A DNA stretch of 64,000 nt from Pseudomonas sp. DG56-2 (GCF_004803755.1 NZ_CP032311.1:2620501-2684500); one strand, 5' to 3'. Positions 18,503 through 27,941 are shown, counted from the stretch's first letter. A program made the numbers and translations. The notes: generated by a model not told the origin, from the sequence alone.

Positions 18503-19663
18503 ATGAATTTCCAACTGACCCAAGAACAAGAAATGTTGGTGGAAGCCGTACGCAGTTTTGTTGCCAAAGAGTTGTTGCCGCACGAGGAAGCAGTCGATCG
18601 CGCCGACGAGGTCTCGCCGGAGTTGGCCGCGCAAATTCGTGGCAAAGCGATTGCTGCCGGCTTCTATGCCTTCAACATGCCCGAGGAAGTGGGTGGCGGC
18701 GGTCTGGATTACGTCTCCCAGGCCCTGATCGAACGCGAATTGTCCAAAGTGTCGTGGGCGGTGCATGTGTTTGTCGCGCGCCCGTCGAAAATCCTCATGG
18801 CCTGCAAGGACGAGCAGATCAACGACTACCTGTTGCCTTGCATTCAAGGTGAGAAGGTCGACTGCTTTGCCTTGACCGAGCCGGGCGCAGGCTCCGACGC
18901 CAACGCCATCAAGACCCGTGCGGTGCGTGAGGGCGACGATTTCGTCCTCAACGGTAGCAAGCATTTCATCAGCCATGCCGGGCATGCCGATTTCGCCATT
19001 GTCTTCGCCGTGACCGACACCTACGAACACAATGGCCGCAAACGCAACGCGGTCACCGCCTTCCTGGTCGACCGTGGCACCCCCGGCATGACCATTCGCC
19101 GCGGTCCCAAGTGCGTAAGCAACCGCGGATATCACACCTACGAGATGTTCTTTGACGATTGTCGCGTACCCGCCAACAAGGTGCTGGGCGAAGTAGGCAA
19201 AGGCTGGGAAGTGGCCAATGCCTGGCTGACCGCGGGGCGGGTGATGGTCGCCGCCAACTGCGTCGGCCAAGCTCAGCGGGCCCTGGATGTGTCGTTGCAA
19301 TGGGCCGCGGATCGCAAGCAGTTCGGCCAGCCAATCGGTACTTATCAGGGGGTGTCGTTCAAGCTTGCCGACATGGCCACGCAAATCCGCGCCGCTGAGC
19401 TGCTGACCTTGCACACGGCCTGGAAGATGGATCAGGGCAGCATGACCGATGGTGAGGCCGGCATGGCCAAGCTGTTTGCCAGTGAGGTACTGGGCAAGGT
19501 CGCTGACGAAGCCGTGCAAATCTTCGGCGGCATGGGTCTGATGGACGAAGGACCGGTAGAGCGGATCTGGCGCAACGCGCGGATCGAGCGGATATGGGAG
19601 GGAACTTCGGAGATCCAGCGGCACATCATTTCCCGTGAACTGTTGCGCCCCCTGTTGCGTTGA
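18503..19663 (+). CDS. acyl-CoA dehydrogenase of the aru operon
   Basis: 386 residues from ATG 18503 (MNFQLTQEQEMLVEAVR), preceded by AGGAA. FAD acyl-CoA dehydrogenase features are complete: FALTEPGAGSDANAIKT, the middle beta domain, and IWEGTSEIQRHIISREL, where the Glu is the expected catalytic base. It would form a 2,3-enoyl-CoA and pass electrons to ETF. It follows the crotonase by 31 bases and precedes the CoA ligase by 18, so the three are cotranscribed. The substrate is not known. Confidence 0.92.
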   Translation: MNFQLTQEQEMLVEAVRSFVAKELLPHEEAVDRADEVSPELAAQIRGKAIAAGFYAFNMPEEVGGGGLDYVSQALIERELSKVSWAVHVFVARPSKILMACKDEQINDYLLPCIQGEKVDCFALTEPGAGSDANAIKTRAVREGDDFVLNGSKHFISHAGHADFAIVFAVTDTYEHNGRKRNAVTAFLVDRGTPGMTIRRGPKCVSNRGYHTYEMFFDDCRVPANKVLGEVGKGWEVANAWLTAGRVMVAANCVGQAQRALDVSLQWAADRKQFGQPIGTYQGVSFKLADMATQIRAAELLTLHTAWKMDQGSMTDGEAGMAKLFASEVLGKVADEAVQIFGGMGLMDEGPVERIWRNARIERIWEGTSEIQRHIISRELLRPLLR

Positions 19664-19681
19664 TCGGGCCGGAGAACTCCT

Positions 19682-21781
19682 ATGTCGCAGTCGATTCGTG
19701 ACAACCTCAAGCGTTTGCTCGCACCGCGTCACCTGGCATTCGTGGGTGGCCGCAGCATGGCTCGGGCGCTCAAGCGCTGTGCTGAAGGCGGTTATCAGGG
19801 CCAGATGTGGCTGGTCAATCCGCAACACGAACACCTTGAGGGCGTCCCCTGTGTTCGCAGCGTGTCCGAGCTGCCGTGCGGCCCGGACGCCGTATTCATC
19901 GCCACCAATCGCGAACTGACGCTCAGTTGCGTGGCCGAACTGGCGGCTATCGATGCCGGCGGGGCTATCTGTTACGCCTCGGGTTTCGCCGAGGCGGGGG
20001 CCGAAGGCCAGGCGTTGCAACAGCAACTGCTCAAGGCCGCGGGAACCATGGCGCTGCTCGGCCCCAACTGTTATGGCCTGCTTGATTACCTGCACAGCAG
20101 TGCGCTGTGGCCGGTCGCGCACGGCGGCAAGACGGTAGAGAAAGGCGTAGCGATCCTGACCCAGAGTGGCAACTTCGCTTACAACCTGTCCATGAGTGAC
20201 CGTTCCTTGCCGGTGGCCTATATGGCATCGGTGGGCAATCAGGCGCAACTGGGCATTGCCGAACTGATGGACGTTTTACTCGATGAGCCTCGGGTTACTG
20301 CTATTGGTCTGCATCTGGAGGGGCTGAAAAACGTTCCTGGTTTCGCTCGTGCAGCCCACAAGGCGCTGGAAAAAGGTATTCCGATCATCGCCTTGAAAAC
20401 CGGTGTGTCACGAATCGGCGCCGAGCTGGCCCTGAGTCATACCAGCTCGCTGTCTGGCTCTGACGCTCTGTATGACAGCTTGTTCCAGCGATTGGGGGTT
20501 ATTCGTGTCAGTGGCCCGGTGAGCTTCGCCGAAACGCTGAAGGCCGCTGCCTGTGGGACGCTGCCTGAAGGTCGCAGCCTGATCGCCCTGGCCTGCTCCG
20601 GTGGTGACGCCGGCTTGATCGCCGACTATGCCGAACGCAACGAGCTGACCTTGCCCAAGCTCGCCAACAGCCAGGTCGACGAGTTGGCCGGGGTACTGCC
20701 GGCCTATGCCAACCTGGTCAACCCGCTGGACTTCACCACCGCGATCTGGGGCGATGGCGCCGCGCTTGAGCGCATGCTCGATAGCGCCCTTTGCAGCGAG
20801 GCCGACGCGGCCATGCTGGTGCTCGATTATCCTGTGGAATTTACCGGCGAGCGCAAGGAGTGCGACCTGTTGCTGGAACTCTACAGCGCCGCGCTCAAGC
20901 GCCACGGAAAAATCGGCTTCGTCACCTCGGCCTTCCCTGAGTTGCTGCCGGCCAGTGCCCGCGAGCGTTTGCATGGCTACGGTATTGCCGCGCTGCAAGG
21001 CGTCGAAGACGGTTTGGCAGCCTGGGGACGAATTGCCGCCTATCGATGCCGCCGCCAGGCCTTGCTCGAGCTGGGCGAGTCAGCGCTGGTGCCGTTGTGC
21101 CCGCAAGCGTTGAGCGCAGACGGCCAACTGCTCAATGAATGGGATTCCAAACAGGCCCTACACGCGTTCGGCCTGCCCATTCCCGCCGGCGTGTTGAGTG
21201 GCGTGGATCAAGCGCTCAAGGCTGGCGCAACGGTTGGCTACCCATTGGTGCTCAAGGCCGTTAGCGCGCAATTGCCGCACAAGACCGAAGCGGGCGCCGT
21301 AGCACTCAACCTGACGGATGATCAAGCCTTGGCTGCCGCGCTGCAGAAGATGCGCGAAAGCATTGCCGCCTATGCCCCCACCGTGCCATTCGATCAGGTC
21401 CTGCTTGAGCCGATGGCACGCGCACCCTTGGCCGAGTTGATCGTCGGCATCAAGCGCGAAGACGACTTCGGTCTGGCCTTGGTGATCGGCGCCGGCGGCA
21501 TTCTGGTGGAGCTGCTCAAAGACAGTAGAACCTTGTTGCTGCCAACCACCGACGGCGCCATTCGCGCTGCCGTGCTCGGGCTTCGCAGCGCCAGCCTGCT
21601 GCAGGGCTTTCGCGGTCGCCAAAGCGCAGATCTGGATGCGCTGGTTGCGGCGATCCGCGCCGTGGCGGATTACGCCTGCGAGAACGCCGGCCAATTGCTG
21701 GAGCTGGATGTGAACCCATTAATGGTCGGTGCTCAGGGCACTACCGCGGTCGATGCGTTGATTCGCCTCGGCCAGGCGTAA
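19682..21781 (+). CDS. ADP-forming acyl-CoA synthetase (acetate-CoA ligase family)
   Basis: 699 residues. Order: CoA-binding Rossmann domain (1-130), two succinyl-CoA-ligase-like domains with the phospho-histidine segment ELALSHTSSLSGSDAL (about 245-260), and a C-terminal ATP-grasp domain (about 480-699, PLVLKAVSAQLPHKTEAGAV). It lacks the acetyltransferase domain of Pat-type homologues. It joins a carboxylic acid to CoA with ATP. In this operon the acid could be 4-guanidinobutyrate (inference from neighbours). Confidence 0.85.
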   Translation: MSQSIRDNLKRLLAPRHLAFVGGRSMARALKRCAEGGYQGQMWLVNPQHEHLEGVPCVRSVSELPCGPDAVFIATNRELTLSCVAELAAIDAGGAICYASGFAEAGAEGQALQQQLLKAAGTMALLGPNCYGLLDYLHSSALWPVAHGGKTVEKGVAILTQSGNFAYNLSMSDRSLPVAYMASVGNQAQLGIAELMDVLLDEPRVTAIGLHLEGLKNVPGFARAAHKALEKGIPIIALKTGVSRIGAELALSHTSSLSGSDALYDSLFQRLGVIRVSGPVSFAETLKAAACGTLPEGRSLIALACSGGDAGLIADYAERNELTLPKLANSQVDELAGVLPAYANLVNPLDFTTAIWGDGAALERMLDSALCSEADAAMLVLDYPVEFTGERKECDLLLELYSAALKRHGKIGFVTSAFPELLPASARERLHGYGIAALQGVEDGLAAWGRIAAYRCRRQALLELGESALVPLCPQALSADGQLLNEWDSKQALHAFGLPIPAGVLSGVDQALKAGATVGYPLVLKAVSAQLPHKTEAGAVALNLTDDQALAAALQKMRESIAAYAPTVPFDQVLLEPMARAPLAELIVGIKREDDFGLALVIGAGGILVELLKDSRTLLLPTTDGAIRAAVLGLRSASLLQGFRGRQSADLDALVAAIRAVADYACENAGQLLELDVNPLMVGAQGTTAVDALIRLGQA

Positions 21782-21791
21782 GGAGAACAAC

Positions 21792-23399
21792 ATGCACAAT
21801 AGCCCATTGACCGGTGGCCAGGCCCTGGTCCGCTTGTTGGCCAACTATGGCGTCGACACCGTGTTCGGCATTCCCGGCGTGCACACGCTTGAGCTGTATC
21901 GCGGCCTGCCCGGAAGCGGTATCCGCCATGTGCTTACCCGCCATGAGCAGGGGGCAGGGTTCATGGCCGACGGCTATGCCCGGGTCAGCGGCAAGCCGGG
22001 GGTGTGTTTTGTCATTACCGGCCCCGGTGTCACCAACGCTGCCACCGCCATCGGCCAAGCGTATGCCGATTCCATCGCGATGCTGGTGATATCCAGCGTC
22101 AACCACAGCGCAAGTCTGGGCAAGGGCTGGGGCTGCCTGCACGAAACCCAGGATCAGCGTGCGATGACTGCGCCGATTACGGCGTTTTCCGCCGTAGCGC
22201 TGAGTGCCGAGGACTTGCCTGAGCTGATTGCCCGAGCCTATGCAGTGTTTGACAGTGAACGGCCGCGCCCGGTGCACATTTCGGTGCCATTGGATGTGTT
22301 GTCGGCACCGGTCAAGCGTGACTGGAGCGCTGAGGTGGTCCGCCGCCCTGGCCGTGGCCTGCCTGCTGGCAGTGTGCTGGAGCAGGCCGCAGCCACGCTT
22401 GCCGCGGCCAAACGGCCGATGATCATTGCCGGCGGCGGCGCGCTGCAGGCCGCCGAAGTGCTGCAGCAGTTAAGCTCCAGGCTGGCAGCCCCGCTGTTCA
22501 CCAGCGTCGCCGGCAAAGGCCTGCTGGCCCCGGACGCACCGCTCAATGCCGGTGCAAGCCTATGTGTAGAGCCGGGTTGGACGCTGATCGGCGAAGCCGA
22601 TGTGGTGCTGGCGGTGGGCACCGAGATGGCCGACACCGATTTCTGGCGCGAGCGCCTGCCGCTCAATGGCCAGTTGCTACGGGTCGACATCGATGCACGC
22701 AAGTTCAACGATTTCTATCCTTGTGCCCTGGCCCTGCAGGGGGATGCGCAACAAACCGTTGCCGCCTTGCTGGAGCACCTGCCAGGCCTCGATCGCAATC
22801 CCGAGGCCGCCATTGCTTCGGTCGCGGCGCTGCGCCAGGCGGTGAAGGCCGAGCATGGCCCGCTGCAGGCGATTCATCAGGCGATTCTTGATCGGATAGC
22901 TGCCGAGCTACCCGACAATGCCTTTATCAGTACCGACATGACGCAACTGGCGTACACCGGCAATTACGCGTTCAGCAGCCGCGCGCCGCGTAGTTGGTTG
23001 CATCCAACCGGCTACGGCACCTTGGGTTACGGCCTGCCCGCAGGCATCGGCGCCATGTTTGCCAGCAATGATCGCCCTGGCCTGGTGCTGGTGGGTGATG
23101 GCGGTTTCCTCTACACCGCCCAGGAATTGGCCACGGCCGTCGAAGAGCTGGATCGCCCGCTGGTGGTGCTGCTGTGGAACAACGACGCCCTGGGGCAGAT
23201 CCGCGACGACATGCTCAGCCTCGATATCGAGCCCATTGGCGTACTGCCGCGCAACCCGGACTTTGTCGGACTGGGCCGTGCGTTCGGTTGCACCGTGGCC
23301 CAGCCACGCAGCCTCGACGAACTGCAGCAGGAACTGCGCGCAGGGTTCGCCCGCAATGCAGTGACCCTGATTGAACTCAAACACGCCTGCGCTCGCTGA
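21792..23399 (+). CDS. aruI: 5-guanidino-2-oxopentanoate (2-ketoarginine) decarboxylase
   Basis: 535 residues, a thiamine diphosphate enzyme of the acetolactate synthase/pyruvate decarboxylase fold. The N-terminal part has VFGIPGVHTLELYRGL and the activating Glu in TRHEQGAGFMADGYAR. The cofactor motif GDGGFLYTAQELATAV with NN follows near residue 435. The close fit to Pseudomonas AruI and direct coupling to aruH indicate decarboxylation of 2-ketoarginine to 4-guanidinobutyraldehyde, a cytoplasmic step of the arginine transaminase pathway. AGGAGAAC precedes the ATG, 10 bases after the ligase stop. Confidence 0.82.
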   Translation: MHNSPLTGGQALVRLLANYGVDTVFGIPGVHTLELYRGLPGSGIRHVLTRHEQGAGFMADGYARVSGKPGVCFVITGPGVTNAATAIGQAYADSIAMLVISSVNHSASLGKGWGCLHETQDQRAMTAPITAFSAVALSAEDLPELIARAYAVFDSERPRPVHISVPLDVLSAPVKRDWSAEVVRRPGRGLPAGSVLEQAAATLAAAKRPMIIAGGGALQAAEVLQQLSSRLAAPLFTSVAGKGLLAPDAPLNAGASLCVEPGWTLIGEADVVLAVGTEMADTDFWRERLPLNGQLLRVDIDARKFNDFYPCALALQGDAQQTVAALLEHLPGLDRNPEAAIASVAALRQAVKAEHGPLQAIHQAILDRIAAELPDNAFISTDMTQLAYTGNYAFSSRAPRSWLHPTGYGTLGYGLPAGIGAMFASNDRPGLVLVGDGGFLYTAQELATAVEELDRPLVVLLWNNDALGQIRDDMLSLDIEPIGVLPRNPDFVGLGRAFGCTVAQPRSLDELQQELRAGFARNAVTLIELKHACAR

Positions 23400-23426
23400 C
23401 GTCCAACCCTACTCAGGAAGATTGCC

Positions 23427-24617
23427 ATGCGCTTTTCCGATCTGACTCAACGTATTGCTGGTGACGGTGCCGCCGCCTGGGACATTCACTACCGCGCCTT
23501 GGACCTGCAGGCCCAGGGTCAGGACATTCTCTTGCTGTCGGTGGGCGACCCGGATTTCGACACCCCGACGCCGATCGTGCAGGCTGCCATCGACAGTTTG
23601 CGCAGCGGCCACACCCATTATGCCGACGTACGCGGCAAACTTGCCCTGCGCCAGGCCATCGCCAATCGCCATCAACAGCGCAGCGGCCAAACGGTGCACG
23701 CCGACCAGGTGACCGTGCTGGCCGGTGCGCAGTGCGCCTTGTTCTGTGTCGCCCAGTGTGTGCTCAATCCCGGTGACGAGGTGATTGTAGCCGAACCGAT
23801 GTATGTCACCTATGAGGCGGTATTCGGCGCTTGCGGCGCGACGGTGATACCGGTGCCGGTGCGACCGGAAAACGGCTTTCGGGTGTGCCCCGAGGATGTT
23901 GCCGCGCGCATCACTCCACGCACCCGTGCGCTGGCGCTGAACAGCCCGCACAATCCGTCAGGTGCGAGCCTGCCACGCTCGACCTGGCAGGCCCTGGCCG
24001 AGCTGTGCATTGGCCATGACCTGTGGCTGATCTCCGATGAGGTCTACAGCGAGCTGCTGTATGAAGGCGAGCACATCAGTCCGAGTAGCCTGCCTGGCAT
24101 GGCTGAGCGTACGGCAACCTTGAACAGCTTGTCCAAGTCCCATGCCATGACCGGGTGGCGGGTGGGATGGGTGGTCGGTTCGCAGGCCCTGGCCACGCAC
24201 CTGGAAAACCTCGCCTTGTGCATGCTCTACGGCTCCCCGGAATTCATCCAGGACGCTGCCGTGGTGGCCCTGGAGCAACCACTGCCACAGCTTGAGGCGA
24301 TGCGTGAAGCCTACCGCCAGCGACGCGACCTGGTGTGCCAGACCCTTGCCGGTTGCCCGGGCCTGAAGGCGCTCAAGCCTGACGGTGGCATGTTCGTGAT
24401 GGTCGACATTCGCGAAACAGGCCTCAGCGCCCAGGCGTTTTCCAACCGCCTGCTGGATCGCCATGGTGTCTCGGTGCTTGCGGGGGAAGCCTTTGGGCCG
24501 AGCGCTGCCGGCCATATCCGCCTGGGCCTGGTGCTCGCGGACGCAACGCTGCTGGACGCTTGCCAGCGTATCGCCTGCTGCGCCGCGCAATTGATGGAGA
24601 GCAAGGATAATGCGTGA
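23427..24617 (+). CDS. aruH: arginine:pyruvate transaminase
   Basis: 396 residues, a class I/II PLP aminotransferase. It shows NSPHNPSGA (cofactor contact), SDEVYSELLYEGEH, the PLP lysine in SLSKSHAMTGWRVGW and the C-terminal HIRLGLVL. The N-terminus RIAGDGAAAWDIHYRAL matches AruH of P. aeruginosa closely. AruH transfers the alpha-amino group of arginine to pyruvate, giving 2-ketoarginine and alanine. It starts 27 bases after aruI, and its stop overlaps the next start by 8 bases. Confidence 0.88.
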   Translation: MRFSDLTQRIAGDGAAAWDIHYRALDLQAQGQDILLLSVGDPDFDTPTPIVQAAIDSLRSGHTHYADVRGKLALRQAIANRHQQRSGQTVHADQVTVLAGAQCALFCVAQCVLNPGDEVIVAEPMYVTYEAVFGACGATVIPVPVRPENGFRVCPEDVAARITPRTRALALNSPHNPSGASLPRSTWQALAELCIGHDLWLISDEVYSELLYEGEHISPSSLPGMAERTATLNSLSKSHAMTGWRVGWVVGSQALATHLENLALCMLYGSPEFIQDAAVVALEQPLPQLEAMREAYRQRRDLVCQTLAGCPGLKALKPDGGMFVMVDIRETGLSAQAFSNRLLDRHGVSVLAGEAFGPSAAGHIRLGLVLADATLLDACQRIACCAAQLMESKDNA

Positions 24618-26025
24618 ATATTCCCGCTTGTTTATCGATGGCAGCTGGCAGGTGCCATCGGGGCGAGGCCTGGCCGAGGTGATCGATCCGGCCAGCGAAA
24701 CCATCGCCGGCCGCGTGCCATTGGGTGATGAGCACGACGTCAATCGCGCCGTGGCTGCAGCGCGGCAGGCCTTTGCCGACTGGTCACGTTCGCCGTCGAG
24801 TGTGCGCGCTACTTTCATTCAGGCCTTGGTTGCACAACTGAAAATGCGCGCCGAGGAAATGGCCAGCGTCATTACCACCGAGCTGGGAATGCCGGTTCAA
24901 TGGTGCCGTAGCGTACAGGTAGACGGGCCGATTGCCGGCCTTGAACAGTACATCGAACTGGCCGGCTTGATGGACGAGGTACGCGAGGTCGGCAATTCCC
25001 TGGTATATCGCGAGGCCGTCGGTGTCTGTGCGTTCATCAACCCCTGGAACTACCCGCTGCACCAATTGATCGGCAAATTGGCCCCGGCGCTGGCCGCAGG
25101 CTGTACGGTGGTGGTCAAGCCAAGCCAGGAAACCCCGCTGCATGCCTTCCTCCTGGCAGAAATGATTGAAGCGATCGGCTTGCCGCCAGGGGTGTTCAAC
25201 CTGGTCAGCGGGCCCGGCGCCAAGGTTGGCGAAGCGCTGGCCCGGCATCCACAGGTCGACATGGTGTCATTCACCGGCTCGACCGGTGCCGGTGTACGCG
25301 TAGCCCAGGCCGCTGCGCCGACGGTAAAGCGTGTATGCCTGGAACTGGGTGGCAAGTCGCCGCTGCTGATTAGCGCTGACGCTGATCTGCAAGCCGCTGT
25401 GCGCTACGGCGTGCAGGACGTGATGATCAACTCGGGACAAACCTGCACCGCGTTGACGCGTATGCTGCTGCCCACCAGTCGCTATGCCGAAGCAGTGGAG
25501 ATCGCCCTGGCCGAAACCCGTAGCCTGACCATGGGCGACCCGCTGGACCCGGCGAGTTTTCTGGGCCCGATGTGTTCGGCGAGTCAACGGCGCACCGTGC
25601 TGGACTATGTACGTGTTGGCCAGGAGGAGGGCGCACGCTTGCTCTGTGGTGGCCAGGCGCCGACCGACCTTGAACGCGGCTTTTACGTGCAGCCGACGCT
25701 GTTCGCAGACGTCGACAATCGCATGCGTATCGCCCAGGAAGAAATCTTCGGCCCGGTGCTGTGCCTGATTCCCTACCAGGACGAAGCCCAGGCGATTGCC
25801 TTGGCCAACGATTCGCCGTTTGGCTTGTCCAGCGCCGTGTGGGCGGCAGATCGCCAACACGCCATGGCACTGGCCCGGCAACTGCGCGCCGGGCAGTGTT
25901 TCCTCAACGGTGCTGCGTTCAACTACCAGGCACCGTTTGGTGGTTACAAACAGTCAGGCAATGGCCGCGAATGGGGCGAGGAAGGCTTGGCCGAGTTTGT
26001 CGAGATCAAGGCGGTCCAGCTTTAA
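24610..26025 (+). CDS. aldehyde dehydrogenase, probable 4-guanidinobutyraldehyde dehydrogenase
   Basis: 471 residues. NAD(P)-dependent aldehyde dehydrogenase motifs are complete: FINPWNYP, FTGSTGAG, the general-base Glu in LELGGKSP, and the catalytic Cys in NSGQTCTAL. Position directly after aruI and aruH, with overlapping start, suggests it oxidises 4-guanidinobutyraldehyde to 4-guanidinobutyrate. The family alone does not fix the substrate. It is the last gene of the operon and ends 18 bases from a convergent gene, with no terminator visible. Confidence 0.85.
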   Translation: MREYSRLFIDGSWQVPSGRGLAEVIDPASETIAGRVPLGDEHDVNRAVAAARQAFADWSRSPSSVRATFIQALVAQLKMRAEEMASVITTELGMPVQWCRSVQVDGPIAGLEQYIELAGLMDEVREVGNSLVYREAVGVCAFINPWNYPLHQLIGKLAPALAAGCTVVVKPSQETPLHAFLLAEMIEAIGLPPGVFNLVSGPGAKVGEALARHPQVDMVSFTGSTGAGVRVAQAAAPTVKRVCLELGGKSPLLISADADLQAAVRYGVQDVMINSGQTCTALTRMLLPTSRYAEAVEIALAETRSLTMGDPLDPASFLGPMCSASQRRTVLDYVRVGQEEGARLLCGGQAPTDLERGFYVQPTLFADVDNRMRIAQEEIFGPVLCLIPYQDEAQAIALANDSPFGLSSAVWAADRQHAMALARQLRAGQCFLNGAAFNYQAPFGGYKQSGNGREWGEEGLAEFVEIKAVQL

Positions 26026-26043
26026 GGAGGTATGCGCTAGGTG

Positions 26044-27786
26044 TCATGTGCGAGGCGCCAGTGGCAATAACAGGTGCAAGGTGGTTGTCACGCTGTACTC
26101 GGCACCGCGGGTAATGTGAAGTTCAGCGCCCAGTTGCAGGGCCAAGTGGCGGGCGATGTTCAAGTCCAGGCTGTTACGCTTGGCCCCTGCAGCGTCGGAT
26201 TCGTGGGTCAGCTCCGACAGCGAATAGGAGCGCCGGGATTGCACATTGTTCAGGGGGATCCCTTCAATGCTGAGCCTGGCACCCAGGTTCATGTCTTTGA
26301 CCGTGGCCACGACTTTCCAACGGACTTCGCCATCGCAGGTCAAATCAATGACATAGCGGCCGAGATGAAGCAGCAGATCGAACAAGCGTTTCCTGTGTAC
26401 CGTGACACGCAAGCGCGATGGCTCGTTGACTTCAATGTACTGCTTCAGGCGCTTTGTATCGGCAGAGGTGCGCAGTTGGCCGGTTACCACGGGCAGCACC
26501 TCGGCGATATCTATCGGGCCTATCTGCGCATCATCATCGCTTGGCTGGGTCAACGCATCGTGCAAGCAGTTCAAGTGCTGTTGCAATTGCTGCACCTGGC
26601 GTCGCGCGGCCACCTGTGCAGCATCTTCAGCCACCAGGGTATCTGCCAGGGAAGTCAGCCCGTCACCCAGTTGCTGGCTGATGCTGGCCAGCAGTTCGGT
26701 CAGTTGTTGCTGGGCCAACTCGGCTTTTTCGGCACGCACGCGCAGGCTATCGAGTTGTTCATAGCGCTGGGTAATATCCGTGCTGCAACAGATCATGCCA
26801 AGCAGATTGCCTTCCTGGTCACGGTAGGGCGTTCCCCAGTGATGGAGGACGCGACGATTGCCGTGGATGTTCAGCTCGATATCCTTGTCGAATGAACGTT
26901 GTTCCGCAATTTCCCGTTGCAGGAACACCAACATGTTGGTTGCGTCTTTGGGCGTGTACCAGTCCACTTCGGTGGTGCGGGTGCCCAAAACGCTTTCCAG
27001 GTTGGCGTTATACATCTGCAGATGCGCGGGGTTGGCGTACAACAACCGGGCTTGGGTGTCGCGCACATAGAAGGCCCCAGGCAGGCTTTCGACCATTGAA
27101 CGCCACATGGAGCTTTGCGCGTCGGTTTCGTTGGTTGGCGCCGCGAGCAATTTGGTCGACGATACAAGACGGTTGCGTCGGGCAAAATCGATCAACTCGA
27201 TCATGCTGTGCAGATTGAGCTTTACCCGCATTCGCGCGCGGTATGTGCTTACCGATTTCTCACTGATGGTCAGCTCGCTGGCAATCTCCTGGTTACTATG
27301 ACCACTGGCGAGCAAGCCAAGCACGCTCAGTTCACGGTTGGAAAGCGCGGCGATTCGCTCGGCATCGTTTTCCTTCAAAGTGCCTTTGTTAACGCTACCC
27401 AACATCGTGCTTGGGAAGTAGGTTTGTCCGCGTAGCAGCACGGCGACGGCCTCTTTGAGTACCTCGCTTTCCTGGTGCTTGCTGACGAAGCCAGAGGCGC
27501 CTGCCTGCAGGAAGCGGCTAACCAGGTGCTCTGAGTCCTGGGTGCTGAAGCCAAGAATCGGCTGGGTGACGCCCCTTGCCCGCAGGCGCCTGATGACGTC
27601 CAGGCCGGTAACCCGGGAAAGATCGACATCAATGATCAGCAGGTCGGGCCTGAGGCTGGTGACCATGCCCAGTGCTTCCAGGCCATCCACTGCCTCGCCA
27701 ATGATGCTATGGCGTTCTTCCTCTAGCAGCAGTCGAACCGCATGCCGGGTTATCGGATGCTCATCGGCGATGAGAACGCGTGACAT
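26044..27786 (-). CDS. hybrid regulator 2: EvgA/BvgA-like REC-HTH fused to PAS and a kinase-like remnant
   Basis: 580 residues with the same order as the protein at 11905: receiver (1-120), LuxR/NarL HTH (about 149-212, SEKSVSTYRARMRVKL), PAS (about 230-345), helical segment and a degenerate ATPase-like tail. Here the receiver is intact: DEHP pocket (Asp8, Glu9), phospho-acceptor Asp53 (IIDVDLSRVTGLD), and FVSKH lysine. The REC-HTH half closely follows EvgA of E. coli. The kinase-like part has Gln371 where the His should be (ISQQLGDGL), so it cannot autophosphorylate there; an outside kinase or PAS ligand must signal. It is divergent from autotransporter 2. Confidence 0.82.
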   Translation of the reverse strand: MSRVLIADEHPITRHAVRLLLEEERHSIIGEAVDGLEALGMVTSLRPDLLIIDVDLSRVTGLDVIRRLRARGVTQPILGFSTQDSEHLVSRFLQAGASGFVSKHQESEVLKEAVAVLLRGQTYFPSTMLGSVNKGTLKENDAERIAALSNRELSVLGLLASGHSNQEIASELTISEKSVSTYRARMRVKLNLHSMIELIDFARRNRLVSSTKLLAAPTNETDAQSSMWRSMVESLPGAFYVRDTQARLLYANPAHLQMYNANLESVLGTRTTEVDWYTPKDATNMLVFLQREIAEQRSFDKDIELNIHGNRRVLHHWGTPYRDQEGNLLGMICCSTDITQRYEQLDSLRVRAEKAELAQQQLTELLASISQQLGDGLTSLADTLVAEDAAQVAARRQVQQLQQHLNCLHDALTQPSDDDAQIGPIDIAEVLPVVTGQLRTSADTKRLKQYIEVNEPSRLRVTVHRKRLFDLLLHLGRYVIDLTCDGEVRWKVVATVKDMNLGARLSIEGIPLNNVQSRRSYSLSELTHESDAAGAKRNSLDLNIARHLALQLGAELHITRGAEYSVTTTLHLLLPLAPRT

Positions 27787-27941
27787 GCTGAAATTCCTCG
27801 GTGCTTTGACCTACTGTAGGGCACGGTTGAGTCGAGCGTGTAGTCATTTTCCTACAGAGTGTGACTGACTTTCTTATCCTCGTCATGACGGCCTTTGAGA
27901 AGAATGCTGCCAATAGCAACTACTTCTCCAGGATGAAAGCC
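27787..27941. promoter_or_regulatory. divergent control region of autotransporter 2 and its regulator
   Basis: 155 bases. It contains an inverted repeat CCTACTGTAGG (about 27812-27822), TGTAGTCA, and TTTTCCTACAGAGTGT. The 10-mer CTCTGTAGGA reads on the minus strand at 27859-27850, as in the other module. TTTCCTA equals the BvgA heptamer, and TTCCTACA followed by N3-TGT matches half of the EvgA box. Binding is inferred. Confidence 0.5.

Noticed and set aside
18476..20248. 590-residue open frame on the minus strand opposite the acyl-CoA dehydrogenase and ligase genes
   Set aside because: It crosses two plus-strand genes that carry full family motifs. A shadow of codon bias.
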